This document shows, one piece after another, positions 32,848 to 42,208 of a DNA stretch of 64,000 nucleotides. Source of the DNA: an uncultured Acetatifactor sp. Its GTDB lineage: Bacteria > Bacillota > Clostridia > Lachnospirales > Lachnospiraceae. The position numbers and the translations under genes were made by a program. The DNA is taken from assembly GCF_910585425.1 (NCBI RefSeq), contig NZ_CAJUCP010000023.1, forward strand, positions 13,796 through 77,795, given 5' to 3'. The notes beneath the pieces are model-generated. The model searched no databases, was not told where the DNA came from, and was given only the letters and a program-made list of their open reading frames with translations. The first letter of the stretch is position 1, and the number at the start of each line of letters is the position of its first letter.

Positions 32848-33002
32848 AATGCGAATGTTTTGAGAGCGTATATACAGAAATAAGATGCCTTCCCCGGTGC
32901 GGCAGCCCTGCGGGAAGCGCGCCGCAGAGGATTCAGGCGGAAAGCGGGGCGCTTTATGCGGGGATCTGGCTGCGGGGCCGGGGCGGGAGGAGGGAAAAGC
33001 CT

Positions 33003-34202
33003 ATGAAAGCGTTTTTAATCCTGGAAGACGGCACTGTATTCCGGGGGACCCATATCGGTGCCCGGAGGGAAATCATCAGTGAAATCGTGTTCAACACATC
33101 CATGGCCGGATACCTTGAAGTGCTCACCGACCCTTCCTATGCGGGACAGGCAGTGTGCATGACGTATCCGTTGATCGGCAATTACGGCATCTGCAGGGAC
33201 GACATGGAATCCTCAAGGCCCTGGCCGGACGGCTTCATCGTGAGGGAGCTTTCCCGCATTCCCAGCAATTTCCGCTGCGATATGAGTCTGCAGCAATTCC
33301 TCGAAGAGAACAATGTGCCCGGCATCGCGGGCATCGACACAAGGGCCCTGACCAAGATCCTCCGGGAGAAGGGCACCATGAACGGCATGATCACCACCCG
33401 GGAATATCCGGATGTGGCGGAAATCCTGCCCAGGCTGCGGGCCTACACCACGGGCAAGGTGGTGGAGAAAGTGACCTGCAGGGAAAAATATGTGGTGAGG
33501 CCGTCAGCCGGCCTGGCGGACAATGGCCCTCTGTCCGGCGCTGCCAGATTCGATGGGGCGGCTTACGAAAAGGGCCTCCGGGAGCCCAGGCCCTCGCTGG
33601 TGAAGGAACTGAACGGCGCAGGGCTTCGGGTGGCGCTGCTGGATTTCGGGGCAAAGGCCAATATCGCCCGCTCCCTGGCGGAGCGGGGCTGTGAGGTGAC
33701 GGTGTACCCGGCCTGGACCTCCGCGGAGGAAATCGTGGCGGACAGGCCCAACGGCATCATGCTCAGCAATGGCCCCGGGGACCCAAAAGAGTGCGGGGAC
33801 ATTATCGGGGAAATCCGGAAGCTCTACGATACTGACATCCCCATCTTCGCCATCTGCCTGGGCCATCAGCTCATGGCGCTGGCCACCGGGGCGGATACCT
33901 ATAAAATGAAGTACGGGCACCGGGGCGGGAACCATCCGGTAAAGGATCTGGCTACCGGCAGAGCGTATATTTCTTCACAGAATCACGGCTATGTGGTGGA
34001 CATGGAAAAGCTCGATCCCAAAGTGGCGGTTCCGGCCTTCGTCAATGTGAATGACGGCACCAACGAAGGGCTTGCGTATACGGGCAAGAATATCTTCACG
34101 GTGCAGTACCATCCGGAGGCCTGTCCCGGGCCGCAGGATTCCCGGTATCTGTTTGACAGATTCATCCGGATGATGAGAGAAGGAGGGAGCGAAAATGCCT
34201 AA
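33003..34202 (+). CDS. carA: Carbamoyl-phosphate synthase small (glutaminase) subunit
   Basis: 399 residues. The N-terminal domain has VFNTSMAGYLEVLTDPSYAGQ and GIAGIDTRALTKILREKG. The glutaminase domain has SNGPGDP, the nucleophile elbow FAICLGHQLMALA (Cys), SQNHGYVV, and the His-Glu pair in VQYHPEACPGPQDS. It releases ammonia from glutamine for CarB, the first step to arginine and pyrimidines. The next gene starts 8 bases before its stop, indicating coupling. Confidence 0.96.
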   Translation: MKAFLILEDGTVFRGTHIGARREIISEIVFNTSMAGYLEVLTDPSYAGQAVCMTYPLIGNYGICRDDMESSRPWPDGFIVRELSRIPSNFRCDMSLQQFLEENNVPGIAGIDTRALTKILREKGTMNGMITTREYPDVAEILPRLRAYTTGKVVEKVTCREKYVVRPSAGLADNGPLSGAARFDGAAYEKGLREPRPSLVKELNGAGLRVALLDFGAKANIARSLAERGCEVTVYPAWTSAEEIVADRPNGIMLSNGPGDPKECGDIIGEIRKLYDTDIPIFAICLGHQLMALATGADTYKMKYGHRGGNHPVKDLATGRAYISSQNHGYVVDMEKLDPKVAVPAFVNVNDGTNEGLAYTGKNIFTVQYHPEACPGPQDSRYLFDRFIRMMREGGSENA

Positions 34203-37200
34203 GAATCCCAACGTAAAACGAGTCATGGTCATCGGCTCCGGCCCCATCGTCATCGGCCAGGCGGCGGAATTCGACTATGCGGGCACCCAGGCCTGCCGCT
34301 CCCTGAAGGAGGAGGGCGTGGAGGTCATACTGGTGAACTCCAATCCCGCCACCATCATGACGGACAGGGACATCGCGGACAAGGTGTATATCGAGCCCCT
34401 TACCGTACAGGTGCTGGAAGAAATCATAGAGAAGGAGAAGCCGGACAGCATCCTGCCTACCCTGGGAGGCCAGGCGGGCCTGAACCTGGGGATGGAGCTG
34501 GAGGAATCCGGATTCCTGCAAGCCCACGGCGTGACTCTTCTGGGGACCACTGCGGCCACCATCCGAAACGCAGAAGGGCGGCAGGAATTCAAGGACCTGA
34601 TGGAGCGCATCGGGGAGCCCTGCGCGGCCTCGAAGGTGGTGGAGACTGTGGAGGAGGGCGTGGAATTCGTTGGTTCCATCGGCTATCCCGTGGTGCTGCG
34701 CCCGGCCTATACCCTGGGGGGCTCCGGAGGCGGCATCGCCTATGACCAGGCGCAGTTGGAGGAGATCCTGGAGAATGGGCTGCGGCTCTCCAGAGTGGGC
34801 CAGGTGCTGGTGGAGCGCTGCATCGCGGGCTGGAAGGAAATCGAGTACGAAGTCATGCGGGACAGCGCCGGCAACTGCATCACGGTCTGCAACATGGAGA
34901 ACATCGACCCTGTGGGCGTGCACACGGGGGACAGCATCGTGGTGGCCCCTTCCCAGACCCTGGGGGACAAGGAGTACCAGATGCTGCGCACTTCCGCCTT
35001 GAATATCATCAATGAGCTGGAGATTACAGGGGGCTGCAACGTGCAGTTCGCCCTGCATCCCACCAGCTTTGAATACTGCGTCATCGAGGTGAACCCCAGG
35101 GTGAGCCGTTCCTCCGCCCTGGCCTCCAAGGCCACGGGCTATCCCATCGCCAAGGTGGCGGCCAAGATTGCTCTGGGCTATACTTTGGATGAAATCAAGA
35201 ACGCCATCACCCGGAAGACCTATGCCGGCTTCGAGCCTGCCCTGGACTACTGCGTGGTGAAGATACCGAGACTGCCCTTCGATAAGTTCATCACGGCAAA
35301 GCGTACGCTGACCACCCAGATGAAGGCCACGGGCGAGGTCATGGCAATCTGCGACAGCTTCGAGGGAGCCCTGATGAAGGCCATCCGCTCCCTGGAGCAG
35401 CATGTGGACTGCCTGATGAGCTATGATTTCAGCGACCTGAGCGCCGAGGAACTGAAGGGCAGGATGAAGGTGGTGGACGACCGCCGGATCTGGATGATTG
35501 CGGAGGCTGTGCGGAAGGGCATCAGCTATCAGGAGATACATGATATCACGATGATAGATATCTGGTTCATTGATAAGATTGCCATTTTGGTGGAGATGGA
35601 GGAGGCCCTGAAGACACAGGAGCTGACTCCTGAGCTGTTGGGAGAGGCCAAGCGGATTGAATTTCCCGACAGTGTGATCGCCGGGCTCACGGGGAGGACC
35701 GAGGCCCAGATCCGTGCCATGCGCCATGAGAACGGTATCCGGGCCGCTTATAAGATGGTGGATACCTGCGCGGCGGAGTTCGCTGCGTCAACTCCTTATT
35801 ACTATTCCGTATATGGCGGAGAGTGCGAGGCAAGCGCGGGGGAAGGCGCTAGGTTTGAAAGTACCTCATTAAGTGATTTCAAGTTCGGCAGTGCGGAAAC
35901 GATTTGCAATACGGAAATGATTTGCAATACGGAAATGATTCGCAATGCGGAAACAATCCGCACAGAAGAAGGCCCCAAATGCGGACATCCTTCCGGGTCT
36001 GATGCCAGTGCTTTCCATGGGGAGACAGGGAACCGGCGGAAGAAGGTCCTGGTCCTGGGCTCAGGCCCTATCCGCATCGGGCAGGGCATCGAGTTCGACT
36101 ACTGCTCCGTCCATGCCACCTGGGCCTTCTCCCGGGCGGGCTATGAGACCATCATCATCAACAACAACCCGGAGACCGTGAGCACGGATTTCGATATCGC
36201 GGACAAGCTCTATTTTGAGCCCCTGACCCCTGAGGATGTGGCTTCCATCGTGGACATCGAAAAGCCCGATGGGGCTGTGGTGCAGTTCGGGGGCCAGACG
36301 GCCATCAAGCTCACGGAGAGCCTGATGAAGATGGGCGTGCCCATCCTGGGGACGAAAGCCGAGGATGTGGACGCCGCGGAGGACAGGGAGCTCTTCGACA
36401 AGATTCTGGAGGAGACGGGGATTCCCCGGGCTGCAGGAGGAACAGTGTACACTGCGGAGGAGGCCAAGGCCGTGGCCAACCGCCTGGGGTATCCCGTGCT
36501 GGTGCGGCCCTCCTATGTGCTGGGCGGCCAGGGGATGCAGATTGCCCTCTCGGATCGGGAGATTGAGGAGTTCATGGCCATCATCAACCGCATCGCCCAG
36601 GACCATCCCATTTTGGTGGACAAGTACCTCCAGGGCAAGGAGATAGAGGTGGACGCGGTCTGCGACGGCACTGACATCCTGATTCCCGGTATCATGGAAC
36701 ATATCGAACGGACAGGCGTGCACTCCGGGGACAGCATCTCCGTCTATCCCGCCCACACCATCGGGAAGCTGGTGAAGGACAAGATCGCGGAGTACACCAG
36801 GCGGCTGGCAAGGGCGCTCCATGTGAAGGGGCTTATCAATATCCAGTTCATCGCCATAGGAGAGGACGTATATGTCATCGAGGTGAACCCCCGATCCTCC
36901 CGGACTGTGCCCTATATCAGCAAGGTGACGGGCATCCCTATCGTGGATCTGGCCACGGAGGTGATTCTGGGCAGGACGATCAGGGAGCTTGGATATGAGC
37001 CGGGGCTGCAGCCGGAGGCCCAGTACTATGCCATCAAAATGCCTGTGTTCTCCTTCGAGAAGATTCGGGGGGCGGAGATCAGCCTGGGGCCGGAGATGAA
37101 GTCCACGGGAGAGTGCCTGGGGATCGCGAAGGAATTCCATGAGGCGCTGTACAAGGCGTTTTTAGGGGCGGGGGTGAATCTGCCCAGGCATAAGAACATG

Positions 37201-37578
37201 ATTATCACCGTGAAGGACGCGGACAAGGGAGAGGCCATTGAGATAGGAAGGCGCTTCGCGAAGCTGGGCTATACCATCTATGCCACCAGGAGCACGGCCG
37301 CGGCCCTGAACGAGGCCGGGGTAAAGGCCAGGAAGGTGAACAAGATTTCCCAGGAATCGCCCACGGTGATGGACTTGATCCTGGGGCATCGCATCGACCT
37401 GGTGATCGACACCCCCACCCAGGGGCGGGACAAGTCCCGGGACGGCTTCCTGATTCGCCGGACAGCCATCGAGACAGGCGTCAACTGCCTCACATCCCTG
37501 GACACTGCCAGGGCCCTGGTGACAAGCCTGGAGAACGCGGGACAGGAGCTGACACTGGTGGATGTGGCGCGGCTGTGA
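34195..37578 (+). CDS. carB: Carbamoyl-phosphate synthase large subunit with a repeat insertion at the half-junction
   Basis: 1127 residues against about 1060-1075 usual. It has two homologous ATP-grasp halves: VMVIGSGPIVIGQAAEFDYAG at the start of the first and VLVLGSGPIRIGQGIEFDY at the start of the second, with GGQAGLN and FGGQTA, FALHPTSFEYCVIEVNPR and FIAIGEDVYVIEVNPRSSR. The C-terminal MGS-like domain ends with HRIDLVIDTPTQG. Between the halves (after YYYSVYGGECEA) about 60 extra residues appear, including four copies of a 6-residue repeat of TEMICN type (DNA 35893-35964). All core motifs look intact, so function is probably kept. Confidence 0.96.
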   Translation: MPKNPNVKRVMVIGSGPIVIGQAAEFDYAGTQACRSLKEEGVEVILVNSNPATIMTDRDIADKVYIEPLTVQVLEEIIEKEKPDSILPTLGGQAGLNLGMELEESGFLQAHGVTLLGTTAATIRNAEGRQEFKDLMERIGEPCAASKVVETVEEGVEFVGSIGYPVVLRPAYTLGGSGGGIAYDQAQLEEILENGLRLSRVGQVLVERCIAGWKEIEYEVMRDSAGNCITVCNMENIDPVGVHTGDSIVVAPSQTLGDKEYQMLRTSALNIINELEITGGCNVQFALHPTSFEYCVIEVNPRVSRSSALASKATGYPIAKVAAKIALGYTLDEIKNAITRKTYAGFEPALDYCVVKIPRLPFDKFITAKRTLTTQMKATGEVMAICDSFEGALMKAIRSLEQHVDCLMSYDFSDLSAEELKGRMKVVDDRRIWMIAEAVRKGISYQEIHDITMIDIWFIDKIAILVEMEEALKTQELTPELLGEAKRIEFPDSVIAGLTGRTEAQIRAMRHENGIRAAYKMVDTCAAEFAASTPYYYSVYGGECEASAGEGARFESTSLSDFKFGSAETICNTEMICNTEMIRNAETIRTEEGPKCGHPSGSDASAFHGETGNRRKKVLVLGSGPIRIGQGIEFDYCSVHATWAFSRAGYETIIINNNPETVSTDFDIADKLYFEPLTPEDVASIVDIEKPDGAVVQFGGQTAIKLTESLMKMGVPILGTKAEDVDAAEDRELFDKILEETGIPRAAGGTVYTAEEAKAVANRLGYPVLVRPSYVLGGQGMQIALSDREIEEFMAIINRIAQDHPILVDKYLQGKEIEVDAVCDGTDILIPGIMEHIERTGVHSGDSISVYPAHTIGKLVKDKIAEYTRRLARALHVKGLINIQFIAIGEDVYVIEVNPRSSRTVPYISKVTGIPIVDLATEVILGRTIRELGYEPGLQPEAQYYAIKMPVFSFEKIRGAEISLGPEMKSTGECLGIAKEFHEALYKAFLGAGVNLPRHKNMIITVKDADKGEAIEIGRRFAKLGYTIYATRSTAAALNEAGVKARKVNKISQESPTVMDLILGHRIDLVIDTPTQGRDKSRDGFLIRRTAIETGVNCLTSLDTARALVTSLENAGQELTLVDVARL
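35893..35964 (+). repeat. 18-bp tandem repeat inside carB
   Basis: Four consecutive units at 35893, 35911, 35929 and 35947, consensus ACGGAAATGATTYGCAAT with a few changes. They lie in the linker between the two synthetase halves. Confidence 0.92.
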
Positions 37579-37789
37579 ATGATGCCCGACTGTGATTGAT
37601 GTGGGGGGGTCATTAATGTTTGCCATAGGAAGCTTTTTCCATCGGGAATATGCGGCAAGCTTGAACGCAGGAGTATATGGCCATGGAAGATTGGCGCATG
37701 GCGGATTCTGTGGCCGGGATTTCGAGGAAGGTTCCGTATCATGAGGGGCAGCAGGCAGGAAGAAAAAGCAAGCCAAGGGAGAATAAAAG

Positions 37790-39415
37790 ATGAGCATGAC
37801 CAATGCACCTAAAATATTGAAGAATCGGGTATTTCTGTACCTGACGGAGTTTTTCGCCGGCATGTCCGTGATGGCGGTGGAGCTGGGGGCCAGCAGGCTG
37901 CTTGCCCCCTATTTCAGCTCCTCCCAGATTGTGTGGACGATCATCATCGGCACCATCATGATCGCCATGGCGCTGGGGAACATCTACGGCGGGCGCAGCG
38001 CGGACAAGAATCCGGACCCGGGGAAGCTCTACACAAGGATGCTGATAGCGGCAGTGTGGATTGCGGCCATCCCCGTGGTGGGGAAGTACATCATACTGGG
38101 GATTTCGGCGCTGCTGATCTTCTCCGTGAGCGCAAATTTCCTCATCGTGGCGGCCTTTGCGGCCTGCATGGCAGTCTTCGTGTTCCCGCTGTTTTTGCTG
38201 GGCACGGTGACGCCCTCTCTGGCGAAATATACGGTGGGCAATCTGGAGGAGAGCGGGAAAGTGGTGGGGAACCTGGGGGCCTTCAACACCATCGGCAGCA
38301 TCATAGGCACCTTTGTGCCCACTTTCGTCACCATCCCTTCCGTGGGGACTTCCGTCACCTTCCTGATCTTTGCAGGGATACTGCTGGCTCTGGCCATTGC
38401 CTACTTTGCCAGCGCGGCGGGAAAGAAGGGCATCCGGGGGATGGGAAGGGCTGCGGCTGCCCTTCTGTGCTATCTGCTGTGCTGCGCGCTGGGGCATTCC
38501 AACAGCTTCGCCTTCTGGGAGAGCAACCTGGCCTACGAGGGGGAGTCGGTCTACAATTATCTCCAGGTGAAGGAAAATGACAGGAGTGTCATACTTTCCA
38601 CCAATGTGCTCTTCGGGGTCCAGTCCATCTATATGAAGGACCAGGGGCTCACGGGCATGTATTACGATTATGCCATGGCGGCGCCGCTGATGGTGGAGGG
38701 AAAGGAGCCGGAGGACTGCAGGGTATTGATCCTGGGCATGGGCACCGGTACATATGCCACACAGTGCAGGAAATATTATGGAGACATGGAGATTGAGGGC
38801 GTGGAGATCGACGAGAAGATTACGGCCCTTTCCCGGGAATATTTCCACCTGCCGGAGGATGTGCCTGTGACCACCTATGACGGCAGGGCCTTCCTGAACG
38901 CGGTGGAGGAGAAATATGACGTGATCATGGTGGACGCCTATCAGGACATCACCATTCCCTTCCAGATGTCATCGACGGAATTCTTCACGCTGGTGAAGGG
39001 GCATCTGGCGGAGGACGGCGTCATGGTGGTGAACATGAACATGCGGGGCAGCGGCGAGGGCAATATCAACCAGTATCTGGCCGATACCATCTCCTCCGTG
39101 TTCGGGGAGGTCTGTACGGTGGAAGTGAGCGGCTCCACAAACCGGGAGCTCTTCGCTTCGGACAATAAGGCCATGGTGGAGAGCTTCCAGGCAAAGCGCC
39201 GGGTGCTGGAGGATGAGGCGCTGTACGCCATGATGGAGCGGACGGCAGAGCATCTGGAGGAGTATCAGGCAGGCGGCTATATCCTGACGGATGACAAGGC
39301 TCCGGTGGAGCTGCTGGGGATGCAGGTAATCGACGGGCTCATCGGGGATGAGGTGGCCTATTATAAGCGGATATATGAGGAAGAGGGGCTTCAGGGATTG
39401 TTGCGGTCGTTTTAA
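37790..39415 (+). CDS. Membrane-anchored spermidine synthase-like fusion
   Basis: 541 residues. Residues ~12-215 are hydrophobic (about seven to eight helices, for example FFAGMSVMAVELGASRLLAPYF and VWTIIIGTIMIAMALGNIYGG), like the membrane half of fused spermidine synthases. Residues ~250-480 form a Rossmann methyltransferase-type fold: VLILGMGTGTYATQC, IEGVEIDEKI, VPVTTYDGRAFL and IMVDAYQDITIPFQMSSTEFF. The usual spermidine synthase D-G-G-x-G is not exact, so polyamine synthesis is uncertain. Many clostridia carry such fusions with unknown function. Confidence 0.8.
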   Translation: MSMTNAPKILKNRVFLYLTEFFAGMSVMAVELGASRLLAPYFSSSQIVWTIIIGTIMIAMALGNIYGGRSADKNPDPGKLYTRMLIAAVWIAAIPVVGKYIILGISALLIFSVSANFLIVAAFAACMAVFVFPLFLLGTVTPSLAKYTVGNLEESGKVVGNLGAFNTIGSIIGTFVPTFVTIPSVGTSVTFLIFAGILLALAIAYFASAAGKKGIRGMGRAAAALLCYLLCCALGHSNSFAFWESNLAYEGESVYNYLQVKENDRSVILSTNVLFGVQSIYMKDQGLTGMYYDYAMAAPLMVEGKEPEDCRVLILGMGTGTYATQCRKYYGDMEIEGVEIDEKITALSREYFHLPEDVPVTTYDGRAFLNAVEEKYDVIMVDAYQDITIPFQMSSTEFFTLVKGHLAEDGVMVVNMNMRGSGEGNINQYLADTISSVFGEVCTVEVSGSTNRELFASDNKAMVESFQAKRRVLEDEALYAMMERTAEHLEEYQAGGYILTDDKAPVELLGMQVIDGLIGDEVAYYKRIYEEEGLQGLLRSF

Positions 39416-39435
39416 GAAAGCTGTCTTAAGGAATT

Positions 39436-39509
39436 GTCAGCCCGATGTGGCCTGTACCGGCAGGACCTGTGGGTGTACTGATCCCGGAGGATAACGGTGT
39501 ACAGGCCAC
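39436..39509. repeat. Inverted repeat with a stretch nearly identical to the 3' end of queH
   Basis: GTGGCCTGTAC (39447-39457) and GTACAGGCCAC (39499-39509) are perfect arms. The DNA at 39436-39466 matches the coding end of queH (44561-44591) at 29 of 31 positions; in frame it would read SARCGLYRQD. A similar but diverged inverted repeat sits at 44709-44780, in the same position relative to the paralogous coiled-coil gene. Confidence 0.7.
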
Positions 39510-39611
39510 GGGGTTCTTATGTAAAAGTTGGATTTACAGGCGAATGCGCCAGAGTCATTGCGGGACGGTCAGATATTGCCGACATGCATGGCTTTGCCCT
39601 GTTCGAAAGCG

Positions 39612-40082
39612 TCAGGCCAGCTTTTGCAGTTTTTCCGAGTGGCTCATCACCACTTTTTTGAGCAGGTCTACGTCTTCGCAGACGGACTCCATTTTGTCCC
39701 CGTAATCCTGGTATCGCCTGAAGGTAGCCGTATAGCAGGACTCGATGTTGTCCAGCCTGGGCATGATGACATTCTCCTGATTCAACTGCAGCAGGCGGAC
39801 CCGCGCGTCCAGGCTCTGGATTTCGGCATAAAGCTCGTCCCTTACGGCCTGGATTTCAGCGTGCAGGTCGTCCCTCACAGCCCGGATCTCAAGGCGCAGC
39901 TCGCTTTTCACAGCCTGAATTTCCGTGTGCAGTTCATTCTTTACGGCCTGAATCTCAGCGTGCAGTTCATCTCTCACAGCCCGAATCTCTTCATGCAGCT
40001 CGTTCTTCAGGGACTGCATCTCTGCTTTCAGCTTTACATCCAGCAGATCGGATATGGCAAGTAGCAGTTCATTGTTCGTCAT
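39612..40082 (-). CDS. Coiled-coil protein with 11-residue repeats (paralog of the 44879 gene)
   Basis: 156 residues from the ATG at 40082, AGGAGG 8 bases upstream; a GTG three codons earlier lies in the ribosome binding site. The N-terminal cap is MTNNELLLAISDLLDVKLKAE. The middle is six tandem hendecads of the form HAEIQAVRDEL (residues ~20-90). The C-terminal cap has IMPRLDNIESCYTATFRRYQ and ends in SHSEKLQKLA. No membrane segment or signal peptide. The caps match the gene at 44879, but that gene has 7-residue repeats in the middle. Function unknown; similar small coiled-coil proteins are frequent in Lachnospiraceae (from memory). Confidence 0.85.
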   Translation of the reverse strand: MTNNELLLAISDLLDVKLKAEMQSLKNELHEEIRAVRDELHAEIQAVKNELHTEIQAVKSELRLEIRAVRDDLHAEIQAVRDELYAEIQSLDARVRLLQLNQENVIMPRLDNIESCYTATFRRYQDYGDKMESVCEDVDLLKKVVMSHSEKLQKLA

Positions 40083-40111
40083 GGCTTTCACCTCCTTAAA
40101 AATATCCTTAC

Positions 40112-40131
40112 CCGGCCGTTCCCTGCCCCGG
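40112..40131 (-). promoter_or_regulatory. Conserved element upstream of the coiled-coil gene
   Basis: A 20-base GC-rich block beginning CCGGCCGTTCCC (plus strand) that recurs exactly at 45332-45351 upstream of the paralog. Weaker similarity continues beyond it. It may be part of a promoter or 5' leader. Confidence 0.55.
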
Positions 40132-40264
40132 GTAAGGAGACTTGAATGCGGCGCACAAGACGTGCCTTTTATCAGAAGCGAAAAGCATGCTTCTGATAAG
40201 ACATATAATAACAGATTGGACGAAATTTGTCAGCATGGAATCCGAAAATGGAACTCAAATTCCT

Positions 40265-41980
40265 TCAATCTTCGATGGCCGCCTTCCTGCTGTTGATTTT
40301 CCGGAAGATTTCCATGTCCATCTTGGGCTTCCTGTCATAGGTATAGAGCCCGTTGACCTCCTGCTCCACATCGTAGAGCTGGGTATAGCAGAACCCGAAC
40401 ATGTGGGGATTGTCCAGCAGGGCATCCGTCAGGCCACGATAGCGGGCGATGTATTCCTCCTCTGTCTTCGGCCCGTCCCCGTAGCCCCAACTGTCCGCCA
40501 GGCTCCCTTCCACGTCCCATTTGATTCCGCCGTACTCGCTGATGAACACGGGAATGCCCGGCACAGGAGTCTGTCTGTCCGCCATGCGGTCCGTCAGGGG
40601 GCCTCCCTCTGCGAATGCCTCATAGGAGGCGGCGAACACGGCCGGATCCTGCTCATAGTCGTGCATGTCGTAGATATCCGTCACCACATGGTAATTGCCG
40701 CTGGTGTCGATGCAGGGCCTGGTGGTGTCGAACAGCTTTGTCATCCGGTAGACCATGGCCAGCAGGTCGTTGTCCTGCCTGCGCCCCTCGTAGTCCCAGG
40801 TCTCGTTGAAGGGGCACCAGCCCACGATGGCGGGATGGTTGAAGTCCCGGTCCAGGGCCTCCATCCACTCCGGCAGGAAGCATTTGAGCCCATCTGGCCT
40901 GCTGAGGTCCAGCCCCCAGTTCCCCTGCTCCCCCCACACCAGATACCCCATCCGGTCGCAGTGGTAGAGGAAACGCTCCTCGAATATCTTCTGGTGGAGC
41001 CTGGCGCCGTTGAAGCCGGCCTCCATGGAAAGCCGGATGTCCTGCTGCAGCGCCTGGTCGGAAGGGGCCGTGTAGATGCCGTCCGGATAGAAACCCTGAT
41101 CCAGCACCAGCCGCTGGAACACGGATCTGCCGTTGATCAGGACGCGCTCTCCCTCCAGACGGATCTCCCGCATGCCGAAATAACTGTTCACGCAATCTTC
41201 CCCGAAGGAGAGCTTCAGGTCGTAGAGACGCCCGGCTCCGGCCTCCCAGAGATGCAGCTCGGAGAGGGGAATGTCAAGTGTGACATTTCCGGCCGTTGCT
41301 TTTGCCTGCGCCTGTCCGCAGATTTTTCCTTCATAGGAGGCCTCCGCAGAGAAAATTCCCTCCCCCACGGTGACGGCCCGGACGGTGACGGAGCTTTCCG
41401 CGATATTGGGATAATAGTATACTTTTTCGATATATGCTTTCGGCAGGAACTCCAGCCACACGGTCTGCCAGATCCCCGTTGTGCGGGTGTAGTCGCAGCC
41501 ATGGGAATGGAAGAGGCCGCTCTGCTTCCCCTTGCACTGCCTGCCGCTGCGGGTGTCGTCCCTGGCGTAGAGGGTCAGCGTGTTTTCGCCCTCTTTGGCG
41601 TATCTGGTGATGTCGAAGCTAAAGGAAACATATCCGCCCCTGTGGGTTCCGGCCTCCTGACCGTTCACCCAGAGACGGCACTCGTAATCCACCGCCCCGA
41701 AGTGCAGGCGCACATGTCCCTCCAGCTGCTCTTTGGTCAGCTCCACTTTTTTCTGATACCATACCGCCGGTATGAAATCCTTGTATCCGATGCCGCTTAA
41801 GTCGCTCTCCGGACAGAACGGAATCTGAATCTTCCTGTCCAGTCCGTCCCTTTCATAAAACCTGCGCTCCACGCCGCTGCAGCCGAAGTCAAAGGCGAAA
41901 TCCCACTCGCCGTTGAGGTTCTGCCAGTTCTCCCTCTGCATCTGGGGCTTTGGATGTTCTGTTCTCGCCGCTTGTGCCAT
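40265..41980 (-). CDS. Glycoside hydrolase family 2 enzyme
   Basis: 571 residues from the ATG at 41980 with AGGAGGG upstream; the longer in-frame extension lies antisense to the AraC gene and is rejected. The N-terminal jelly-roll sugar-binding domain has NLNGEWDFAFDFG and YECRLWVNGQEAGTHRGGY. The immunoglobulin-like domain is followed by the TIM barrel with SVFQRLVLDQGFYPDGIYT. The acid/base Glu is in GWCPFNETWD and the nucleophile Glu in VFISEYGG. Family members are beta-galactosidases, glucuronidases or mannosidases; specificity is not clear. It has no signal peptide, so it acts on imported sugars. Divergent AraC regulator next door. Confidence 0.9.
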   Translation of the reverse strand: MAQAARTEHPKPQMQRENWQNLNGEWDFAFDFGCSGVERRFYERDGLDRKIQIPFCPESDLSGIGYKDFIPAVWYQKKVELTKEQLEGHVRLHFGAVDYECRLWVNGQEAGTHRGGYVSFSFDITRYAKEGENTLTLYARDDTRSGRQCKGKQSGLFHSHGCDYTRTTGIWQTVWLEFLPKAYIEKVYYYPNIAESSVTVRAVTVGEGIFSAEASYEGKICGQAQAKATAGNVTLDIPLSELHLWEAGAGRLYDLKLSFGEDCVNSYFGMREIRLEGERVLINGRSVFQRLVLDQGFYPDGIYTAPSDQALQQDIRLSMEAGFNGARLHQKIFEERFLYHCDRMGYLVWGEQGNWGLDLSRPDGLKCFLPEWMEALDRDFNHPAIVGWCPFNETWDYEGRRQDNDLLAMVYRMTKLFDTTRPCIDTSGNYHVVTDIYDMHDYEQDPAVFAASYEAFAEGGPLTDRMADRQTPVPGIPVFISEYGGIKWDVEGSLADSWGYGDGPKTEEEYIARYRGLTDALLDNPHMFGFCYTQLYDVEQEVNGLYTYDRKPKMDMEIFRKINSRKAAIED

Positions 41981-42208
41981 TGCAAGACCCTCCTGTCTTC
42001 TTCTCGTTTTCTGCGTATGCTTCCTGCATATGTCCTGTCTGCCGTTTTCCGGGACAGATATAGTATAGTCGCATCCGGCCTCCTTTTCCATGGAAATTAG
42101 TTGCGTAAATGTACAAAATAGTGCTATAGCTATTCCGTTTCGGGACCGGAGGATGTATAATGGGAGGAAAAGCAGATAAAAGGCGCCGCCGGAACCAGGA
42201 GAGATATC

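Noticed and set aside
32848..33002. PyrR-type attenuator before carAB
   Set aside because: Only a 6-bp AAAGCG/CGCTTT hairpin without a T-run, and no PyrR-binding consensus.
34162..35727. Long minus-strand frame opposite carB
   Set aside because: Shadow of a conserved gene in GC-rich DNA; no recognisable product.
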